Source of the DNA: Methylomicrobium lacus LW14
GTDB taxonomy: Bacteria; Pseudomonadota; Gammaproteobacteria; Methylococcales; Methylomonadaceae
Assembly: GCF_000527095.1 (NCBI RefSeq)
Contig: NZ_AZUN01000001.1
Span: 2,583,501-2,647,500 of the forward strand
Length of the DNA stretch: 64,000 nucleotides
Direction of reading: 5' to 3'
How positions within the stretch are numbered: position 1 is the stretch's first letter; each line of letters starts with the position of its first letter. The translations under genes and the position numbers were made by a program. Under the pieces are notes generated by a model that worked only from the letters and a program-made list of their open reading frames with translations, did no database searches and was not told the origin of the DNA. Shown here piece by piece: positions 54,801 through 61,545 of this stretch.

Positions 54801-57494
54801 TTAGTCGCCCTTTTTCCCTCTCCACCGCACAACGGCCCACTTGCGCCCTTCCTCCAACACCAGCATGCCCAGCGCACAGGGCAGCATGAACAACCAGACT
54901 TCCGGCAGAAGGGGCGCCGCGCCAAAGACCATGTTTCCCCAAGGCGTGTAGACGATCACAACGAGAAGGAAAAGTTCCAAGGCGACACCCCAGAGCAGCA
55001 AGCGGTTGGCAAGGAGGCGGGCGCCGAAGAACAGGCTTTGCCCCGGCGTTTTGCAAAGAAACACATTGACGACCTGCATCAGGATGATCGCGCTCAGACA
55101 GGCCGTGGTGGCCTGGAGATAAAGCGTGTCGCGGCTTCCCAGGCGTTCGCCCCAGACCCAGCCGCCGCCGTGCAGGACAAAAGCATAAGCCGCCATGGCG
55201 GCGGCAGCCTCCAGTAGGCCCAGAAAAAGGTAGGCCCGCAACAGCAAAGACGAGTTGAGCAGCCTTTCCTGGCGCGCCCTGGGCGGCTTTTGCATGATGC
55301 CGGGGGCTGGCGGGTCAGCTCCCAAGCCCAAGGCGGGCAGCATGTCCGTGCCCAGATCGACCGCCAGAATTTGCATGATGGTGAGCGGCAAAGGGATGTT
55401 GAACAGGGCGAAGGCCAGATAGGGCACCAGTTCCGGGATATTGGAGGTCAGGATATAGGTCAGGAACTTGCGGATATTGTCGTAAACCGCCCGACCCTCC
55501 TCGATCGCGGCGACGATGCTGGCGAAATTGTCATCGAGCAGGATCATGTCGGCAGCTTCCTTGGCCACGTCGGTGCCGATCACGCCCATCGCAATGCCGA
55601 TATCGGCCATTTTCAGCGCCGGGGCATCGTTGACGCCGTCTCCAGTCACCGCCACGACATGCTTCTTCTTTTTCAGCGCGCTCACGATGCGCATTTTCTG
55701 ATCCGCGCCGACCCGGGCAAAAATGATGTCGGGCGCATCCAGCGCCAGCCGCAACTGGATTTCGGACAACTTCCGCAATTGATCGCCGGTAATGACGGCC
55801 GGAGTTTCCGATTGAATTTGGCCGATCTGCCGGCCGATAGCCAGCGCCGTATGCGGATGATCGCCTGTCACCATGATCACCTTGATGCCCGCTTCCCGGC
55901 ATTTTTCGATGGCGCCTCGAACCTCGGGTCGGGGCGGGTCTTCCAATCCTACCATCCCGCACAAAATCAGATCCTGTTCCACTTGCGCGCCGTTATGTCC
56001 CTCTTCCAATTCGCGCCAGGCGAACGCCAGCACGCGTAAACCGTTAGCCGCCATCTCTTCCAGCGCGTGTGTGAAAGCCTGCCGGGCTTCCGGAGTCAGC
56101 GGCGTTATTTCAGCACCGGTTTGCACCCGGCTGCATAAAGGCAGCAGCATTTCGAGCGCGCCCTTGCAGTAAACCACCGGTCCCTTGGGCGTCTGGTGCA
56201 CCGTGGAAAGGCGCTTGCGATCGGTATCGAAGGGCACCTCATTGATTTTGGGGTAGGTAATATGTTCGCCGAGGCAAGTCTTCGCCATGCGCACGAGCGC
56301 CACTTCCATTGGATCGCCCAATAACCGCGGCTTGCCGGCGACGACGGTCTCTTTCAGATTATGACAAAGCAAGGCATCCTCAAAAAAACGGCGACTCACC
56401 CGCGCCAGTTCGCGCTGGCGCTTGACTTCAATCGGAGCCAGGATTTGGCCGTTCAAATAAAGCGCGGTCACCATCATGCGGTTCTCGGTCAGTGTGCCGG
56501 TCTTGTCGGTGCAGATCACCGTTGCCGACCCCAAGGCCTCCACCGACGGTAGATGCCGAATCAGCGCATTGCGCTTGGCCATGCGCTGGGTCGCCATGGC
56601 CAGGGACAGCGTAACCGTAGGCAGCAATCCCTCCGGCACATTCGCGACGATGATGCCGATCGCGAAAATGAAGTTCTCCCAGAACGACAAACCCATGCTT
56701 TGGCCGATGAAGAAAAACACCACGCCGAGCGAGAGCGCCAGGAGTGCGACGATGCGGCTCAGGCGGAGGATTTCCTGCTGCAGCGGCGAAGTCGACACCC
56801 GAGCAGTTTGCGTCAGATGGGCAATCTTGCCAAACTCGGTGTGCATGCCGGTGGCGAAGACAACCGCTCTACCGTCGCCGGACACGATGGAGGTGCCCGC
56901 CAACAGCGTATTGCGGCCATGCAGCAGATCTTCTTCGGAGGAGGGTGCTGCATCCCTCGCCTTGGGCATCGACTCGCCGGTGACGGTGGCATTGTTGACC
57001 CGTAAGGAAAAAGCTTCGAGCAAGCGGCAATCCGCCGGCACGTTATCGCCTTCCTGCAACAAAATCACATCGCCGGGCACCAGGTCGGCCGCGAGAATCA
57101 GACTCATTTTACCGGCGCGCAGCGCCTTGACGGTCTGGGGCAACAGTTTCTCCAAGGCAGCAACAGCGCGCTCGGCGCGGAATTGCTGCCAGAAAGAAAA
57201 CAAACCGTTGATCACGATCACGCCAAGGATCGCGTAACCCAGCGTATCCATGCCGCCGCCCGGCCGCCGGTAGTCGGCGAAAAAAGCCAGTCCTGCCGCC
57301 AGCCACAGAATCAGGGCGAAAAAATGCACGAACTCTTTGATAAAGACCAGCCAAAGCGGCTCGCCCTGAACCTTGTCGATCCGGTTCGGGCCGTATTCGC
57401 TCAAACGGCGGCGGGCTTCGTCGCCGGACAAGCCGTCGTGACTGCTGATCAGACTTTTGAGCGCTTCGTCGGGCGAGAGATGATGGATTTTCAT
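54801..57494 (-). CDS. P-type ATPase, Na,K-ATPase-like (P2 type)
   Basis: 897 residues with about ten membrane helices. Actuator TGES is at 172-175 and the phosphorylated Asp330 lies in CTDKTGTLT; TGDGVNDAPAL follows. In helix 4 the segment IIVANVPEGLLPTVTLSLAM has Glu288, and helix 5 has LTSNIPE (Ser684, Asn685, Glu688). AVDLGTDM in helix 6 has Asp713, Thr716 and Asp717. These residues match the K+/Na+ sites of animal Na,K-ATPase (E327, S775, N776, E779, D804, T807, D808), not the SERCA pattern. No beta subunit is visible. Ion specificity is inferred. Confidence 0.9.
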   Translation of the reverse strand: MKIHHLSPDEALKSLISSHDGLSGDEARRRLSEYGPNRIDKVQGEPLWLVFIKEFVHFFALILWLAAGLAFFADYRRPGGGMDTLGYAILGVIVINGLFSFWQQFRAERAVAALEKLLPQTVKALRAGKMSLILAADLVPGDVILLQEGDNVPADCRLLEAFSLRVNNATVTGESMPKARDAAPSSEEDLLHGRNTLLAGTSIVSGDGRAVVFATGMHTEFGKIAHLTQTARVSTSPLQQEILRLSRIVALLALSLGVVFFFIGQSMGLSFWENFIFAIGIIVANVPEGLLPTVTLSLAMATQRMAKRNALIRHLPSVEALGSATVICTDKTGTLTENRMMVTALYLNGQILAPIEVKRQRELARVSRRFFEDALLCHNLKETVVAGKPRLLGDPMEVALVRMAKTCLGEHITYPKINEVPFDTDRKRLSTVHQTPKGPVVYCKGALEMLLPLCSRVQTGAEITPLTPEARQAFTHALEEMAANGLRVLAFAWRELEEGHNGAQVEQDLILCGMVGLEDPPRPEVRGAIEKCREAGIKVIMVTGDHPHTALAIGRQIGQIQSETPAVITGDQLRKLSEIQLRLALDAPDIIFARVGADQKMRIVSALKKKKHVVAVTGDGVNDAPALKMADIGIAMGVIGTDVAKEAADMILLDDNFASIVAAIEEGRAVYDNIRKFLTYILTSNIPELVPYLAFALFNIPLPLTIMQILAVDLGTDMLPALGLGADPPAPGIMQKPPRARQERLLNSSLLLRAYLFLGLLEAAAAMAAYAFVLHGGGWVWGERLGSRDTLYLQATTACLSAIILMQVVNVFLCKTPGQSLFFGARLLANRLLLWGVALELFLLVVIVYTPWGNMVFGAAPLLPEVWLFMLPCALGMLVLEEGRKWAVVRWRGKKGD

Positions 57495-57765
57495 CGGTGG
57501 CGTTCCCCTTGTAATATAAAGCAGCGCTCAATATTAAGAGGAGGAGGGCTCTGTTTCGTTCCCTGGCACAACAGGAAAACGCCCCATTCAAGCCCCAAGG
57601 GCTTTTACCCCATCGAAGGAGATTAACCGAGGCGACTATCCACGAAAAATCCGAAAGCAACGGCTGAACGGATTCTGCTATAAAATTTTTCGCGCCTTTC
57701 GTGTTTTTCGCGGACAATGCCTAACACCCGCTGAGGCGGGTGTCGAATTTTAAGGCGCCGCCCCG

Positions 57766-58497
57766 TTACTTTTCGATATTGAAATACGGCGGCATCTTGT
57801 GGACATAAGCCATGTACATCGCATCGGCCATCGTCCACAGCACATCCAGCTTGAATTGCAGAATCTTGACCATCCGCTCCTGCTGTGCGCGGGTCTTATA
57901 CCAGTCCAGCGTGATCGCAAGACCATGTTCGACATCGCGGCGGGCTTCGGTCAGGCGTTTGCGAAAATAGATGTAGCCTTCCTGCTCGACCCACGGGTAA
58001 TGCTCGGGCCAGTTGTCGAGGCGCTGTTGATGAATCTTCGGCGCGAACAGCTCGGTCAATGACGAACTGGCGGCTTCGTGCCATTCCGCGCGGCGCGCGA
58101 AATTGACATAGGCATCGACCGCGAAACGCACGCCAGGCAGCACATATTTTTCGGACGTGATTTCCTCGCGGGTCAGGCCGACCGCGATGCCGAGTTGAAT
58201 CCAGGCTTCGATGCCGCCGGGATCGCCCGGATGACCGTCATGGTCGAGAATCCGCTGAATCCATTTGGCGCGCGTCTCGCGGTCCGGGCAATTGGCCAGG
58301 ATGTTCGCATCCTTCAGCGGGATGCTGACCTGATAGTAATAGCGGTTCGCGACCCAGCCCTGAATCTGCTCGCGGGTCAGCTTGCCTTCATTCATCAGGA
58401 GATGATACGGATGATGAATGTGGTAATACTTCTCCATGCCGCGCAATTGGGCTTCAAATTCCTGCCGGCTCCAAGGCTGATTTTCGTTCTGGCTCAT
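57766..58497 (-). CDS. pqqC: Pyrroloquinoline-quinone synthase PqqC
   Basis: 243 residues, the single-domain form (not fused to PqqD). It catalyses the last ring closure and oxidation of PQQ biosynthesis. Conserved segments are YYHIHHPYHLLMNEGKL, ANRYYYQVSIPLKDANILAN, ILDHDGHPGDPGGIEAW and VLPGVRFAVDAYVNFAR, with the active-site histidines and tyrosines. It follows pqqB by 10 bases. pqqD and pqqE are not next in line, since the P-type ATPase comes 271 bases on. Confidence 0.96.
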   Translation of the reverse strand: MSQNENQPWSRQEFEAQLRGMEKYYHIHHPYHLLMNEGKLTREQIQGWVANRYYYQVSIPLKDANILANCPDRETRAKWIQRILDHDGHPGDPGGIEAWIQLGIAVGLTREEITSEKYVLPGVRFAVDAYVNFARRAEWHEAASSSLTELFAPKIHQQRLDNWPEHYPWVEQEGYIYFRKRLTEARRDVEHGLAITLDWYKTRAQQERMVKILQFKLDVLWTMADAMYMAYVHKMPPYFNIEK

Positions 58498-58507
58498 GTG
58501 GTCTCCG

Positions 58508-59419
58508 TTATAAATCGATTTCCAAGCCGTCGTAAGCGACTTCGATGCCGTTGGCGTCGAGTGTTTTGCGTTCGGCCGAATCCTCGTCCAGGATCGGATT
58601 GGTATTGTTGATATGGATCAAAATCTTGCGCGCCTTGCCGACGCCGTTCAGCACCTCGATCATGCCGCCCTCGCCGGATTGCGGCAAGTGGCCGATCTGC
58701 CGCGCCCGCTTCTGGCTGATCTGTTGCGTGCACATTTCGTCGTCGGTCCAGAAGGTGCCGTCGACCATCAGGCAGTCGGCCGCCTGCATCGCCGCCAGCA
58801 CATGCGGCTCGATCTCGCCGAGTCCCGGCGAATAAAACAGTTTCTTGCCGGTCGAAATCTGCTCGACGATCAGGCCGATATTGTCGCCGTCATGCGGATC
58901 GTGGCGGTGCGGCGAATACGGCGGCGCCTTGCTTTTCAAGGCCTGCGTATAAAAACGCAGGTCGTCGATGCCCGGAATCGTGAAACTGCCGCCGTCGGTC
59001 GGCACCGGATGGTGATTGACCGTGCAGTAATGCGAGAGCATGTTGAATACCGGGAAACCGGTGGTCAAATCCTGGCGGACCATTTCGCTGCAATAGATGT
59101 CGAGCGGCTTGCCTTCCCGCAGCATCAACAGGCCGGTCGTGTGGTCGATCTGGCTGTCGATCAGCAAAATCGCCTTGATGCCGGTATCGCGTATGCCCTG
59201 TTGCGGCTGAATCGCCGGAAACGCTTCCAGTTGCGCGCGAATATCGGGCGACGCATTGATCAGCAGCCAGTTACGATTGTCGGTGCTGACCGCGATCGAT
59301 GACTGGGTGCGGGGCTTGCCGTTCATTTCGCCACGGCGAATCCTGCGGCAGTTGTGGCAATTGCAATTCCATTGCGGAAAACCGCCGCCGGCGCCGGCGC
59401 CGAGAACTCTGATCTTCAT
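58508..59419 (-). CDS. pqqB: PQQ biosynthesis protein PqqB
   Basis: 303 residues of the metallo-beta-lactamase fold. The N-terminal GAGAGGGFPQWNCNCHNC carries the cysteine-bound metal motif of PqqB. Later IDSQIDHTTGLLMLRE and DGTFWTDDEM are typical. PqqB hydroxylates the PqqA-derived Glu-Tyr dipeptide. It is downstream of pqqA, separated by a strong terminator-like hairpin. Confidence 0.96.
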   Translation of the reverse strand: MKIRVLGAGAGGGFPQWNCNCHNCRRIRRGEMNGKPRTQSSIAVSTDNRNWLLINASPDIRAQLEAFPAIQPQQGIRDTGIKAILLIDSQIDHTTGLLMLREGKPLDIYCSEMVRQDLTTGFPVFNMLSHYCTVNHHPVPTDGGSFTIPGIDDLRFYTQALKSKAPPYSPHRHDPHDGDNIGLIVEQISTGKKLFYSPGLGEIEPHVLAAMQAADCLMVDGTFWTDDEMCTQQISQKRARQIGHLPQSGEGGMIEVLNGVGKARKILIHINNTNPILDEDSAERKTLDANGIEVAYDGLEIDL

Positions 59420-59483
59420 GAGCTGAAACTATCCTGCTGTGACCGAAAAATACCGCATACTATAAGGGAATAGCGGTCGGCAG

Positions 59484-59516
59484 GCAAAAAAAAGGGGATC
59501 TTGCGATCCCCTTTTT
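59484..59516 (-). terminator. Attenuator between pqqA and pqqB
   Basis: On the reverse strand AAAAAGGGGATC and GATCCCCTTTTT form a 12-bp stem with a 4-base loop, followed by a T-run (the A-run at 59484-59493 on the plus strand). It lies 22 bases after pqqA. Partial termination here would give much more of the 24-residue substrate peptide than of the enzymes, as known for pqq operons. Confidence 0.85.
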
Positions 59517-59537
59517 CTAACCAGACCGAAGTGCTGA

Positions 59538-59612
59538 TTAACGGTTGTAGATGTACATGGTGACTTCGAAACCGAAACGCAGGTCTGTGTAGCTTGGTGT
59601 TTCCCATTTCAT
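59538..59612 (-). CDS. pqqA: PQQ precursor peptide PqqA
   Basis: 24 residues, read from ATG at 59612 to TAA at 59538. The start is MKWETPSYTDLRFGF, and the fused Glu16 and Tyr20 (EVTMY) are in the invariant spacing. GGAGG lies 8 bases upstream. It is the ribosomal precursor whose Glu-Tyr pair becomes PQQ, the cofactor of methanol dehydrogenase. Too short for routine gene finding. Confidence 0.96.
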   Translation of the reverse strand: MKWETPSYTDLRFGFEVTMYIYNR

Positions 59613-59960
59613 AGTAGTAACCTCCAGAAGTTATTGTGTTTATGCCAGCTTGATCAAGTAAGCCAAGCCGAAGTATACGATGATCTCCCGCCTAACGCAA
59701 CATTTTGCCCGCGCCGGCTTCGCTTCCCATTCTGCGTTGTTCGCGTGGCTAAATCGCCCCTTTTTCAAGTCATTGACAAGGCATGCGAAAAACATCGGCC
59801 TCGGCATTTGAAACGCCCGGCAAAGACCGCCGAATCCGTAACCGCACGCGCCTCGAACGCGCCCTTGCCACAGTTTTACTGATGTTTTTTGATAAGGAAA
59901 AGAGTATGATCAAATTTCACCTAAAAGCGAATATAACTATATAAATCATGAGGAGGCACT
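59613..59960. other. pqqA upstream region
   Basis: About 350 bases between the divergent pqqA and small membrane protein genes. No credible gene is present. Both flanking promoters are expected here, but no well-spaced hexamer pair was identified. Confidence 0.5.
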
Positions 59961-60167
59961 ATGGGTGAAGTGACAGAACTGTTTGTGGTGATGTTGGTGA
60001 TCGCCGCCGGGGCTTTTGCGCCGCTCGGCTATTTCATCTACAAATTTACACAGACCAATGCGAAACCTTTCGGCGAAACCGAACCGCACGGCGATAGCCC
60101 TTCGGTGATCAACGATCTCGCCGAAAAAGTCATCGGCATGATTAAAGGCATGGCCGGCGGCAAATAA
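59961..60167 (+). CDS. Small membrane protein
   Basis: 68 residues with GAGGAGG seven bases upstream. One membrane helix (LFVVMLVIAAGAFAPLGYFI) leads into a polar C terminus (TEPHGDSPSVINDLAEKVIG). No recognised family. It is divergent from pqqA across about 350 bases. Confidence 0.65.
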   Translation: MGEVTELFVVMLVIAAGAFAPLGYFIYKFTQTNAKPFGETEPHGDSPSVINDLAEKVIGMIKGMAGGK

Positions 60168-60211
60168 CAACGGCCGTCGTCGACGCCTATGTAATGCAGC
60201 TATGCATTTTT

Positions 60212-60257
60212 GCGAATCCAGCCCCCTGGTTTTAATAATCTGTCGGACTGGATTCGC
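60212..60257. terminator. Hairpin between convergent genes
   Basis: GCGAATCCAG (60212-60221) pairs with CTGGATTCGC (60248-60257) across a 26-base loop, between the small membrane gene (stop at 60167) and the REC-EAL gene (stop at 60326). No T-run. Confidence 0.4.
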
Positions 60258-60325
60258 TTCAGACAGATCGGAGAACCCTCAAATAAGGAACTGCTATTCT
60301 GGAGGCTGAATCGTTTACCCCTGGC

Positions 60326-61525
60326 TTAGAATAAGACATCTCTTTCGCAAAAATCGCAAAGCGACGCCAGGTCCATCGGTTTGGCGATGAAATAACCCTG
60401 CGCCACGTCACACCCCATGCTCTTGAGCGTATCCCAGTCCTGCTCCGTCTCGACGCCTTCGGCGACGCACTTGATGCGGAGCTTGTGCGCCATATCAATA
60501 CTCGACTGGACAATGATCCGCAGCGGCTCGTTTTCGGCAAAGCCTTTCACGAACGCCTTATCGATCTTCAGTTCGCTGAAGGCAATGCGCGTAATCTGCT
60601 GCATGCTGGAGTAGCCGGTGCCGTAATCGTCTATCGATAATCCGAAGCCGTACATACGCAAACGCGCCAGATTTTCCAGGGCGCGCGCAACATCGGTCAT
60701 GGCCGTGGTTTCGGTCACTTCCAGGATAATATGTCGAGGATCGATACCTGCATTGCGCATGACCTGCGTAATCCTGCTCGCCAGCGTCGTGTCGGTGAGC
60801 GAAGCCAGCGAAATATTGACCGACAGACTTAACGTCTGTCCGCGTTGAAGCAGCTGGCGGTAGGCGACAGCCGCTTTTTCCAGCATGATGAAGGTCAGAT
60901 CATTAATTTTGCCACTTTGCTCCAGCAGACCGATAAAGGCATAAGGCGCGATCACGCCATAGTCCGGATGTATCCACCTTGCCAGCACTTCTGCCCCCGT
61001 GATGCGCCCCGTGGATAAATCCAATTTGGGCTGGAAAAACGGTTCGAATTGATCATGCTGCAAACCGTTCATGATCTCTTCGAAGGTAAAGCTCGAAGGA
61101 ATAGTCGATGCCGCTGCCGGCTTGGGACGAGCCGATTCATGCTGCCCGATCAGCGCTTGCAGACGAGACCGCGTGATGGGTTTTTCAATCGCGCCCAGCA
61201 GCCTGATTCCGTAAGCAAGCGCCATTTTTTCGACCGAGGTGATCAGAGCGGAATCCAGCGCGCTGATGATGACCAGCGCGATATCGGCATGAGAACTGCC
61301 CAGGTGCCTGAAGTATTCCATGCCATCCATTTCCGGCATCTCCAGATCGCAGAGCACAATATCAATCGGTTGCAACTGTTCCGCTTGCAATATCGCCAGC
61401 GCCTGCTTGCCGTCGCCAGCTTGCTGCACCGACTTAGCGCCCAGAGAATGCAGCATCTCGGCCAGGGTTTGGCGTTGAAAATCATCATCCTCGACCACCA
61501 GGAAATGGAGATCATCCGCTTTCAT
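60326..61525 (-). CDS. Response regulator with EAL domain (c-di-GMP phosphodiesterase)
   Basis: 399 residues from MKADDLHFLVVEDDDFQRQT. The receiver domain has the Asp in VLCDLEMPEMDGMEYF and spans about 1-125. The EAL domain follows (FFQPKLDLSTGRITGAEVLA, where the signature is EVLAR) and keeps LEVTETTAM, DDYGTGYSSM and ELKIDKAFV, so it looks active. RocR has the same layout. It is 17 bases downstream of the hybrid kinase gene, so the kinase is its likely phosphodonor. It would degrade c-di-GMP on phosphorylation. Confidence 0.9.
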   Translation of the reverse strand: MKADDLHFLVVEDDDFQRQTLAEMLHSLGAKSVQQAGDGKQALAILQAEQLQPIDIVLCDLEMPEMDGMEYFRHLGSSHADIALVIISALDSALITSVEKMALAYGIRLLGAIEKPITRSRLQALIGQHESARPKPAAASTIPSSFTFEEIMNGLQHDQFEPFFQPKLDLSTGRITGAEVLARWIHPDYGVIAPYAFIGLLEQSGKINDLTFIMLEKAAVAYRQLLQRGQTLSLSVNISLASLTDTTLASRITQVMRNAGIDPRHIILEVTETTAMTDVARALENLARLRMYGFGLSIDDYGTGYSSMQQITRIAFSELKIDKAFVKGFAENEPLRIIVQSSIDMAHKLRIKCVAEGVETEQDWDTLKSMGCDVAQGYFIAKPMDLASLCDFCERDVLF

Positions 61526-61545
61526 CAATGCTTCCTCAAGCTTCT

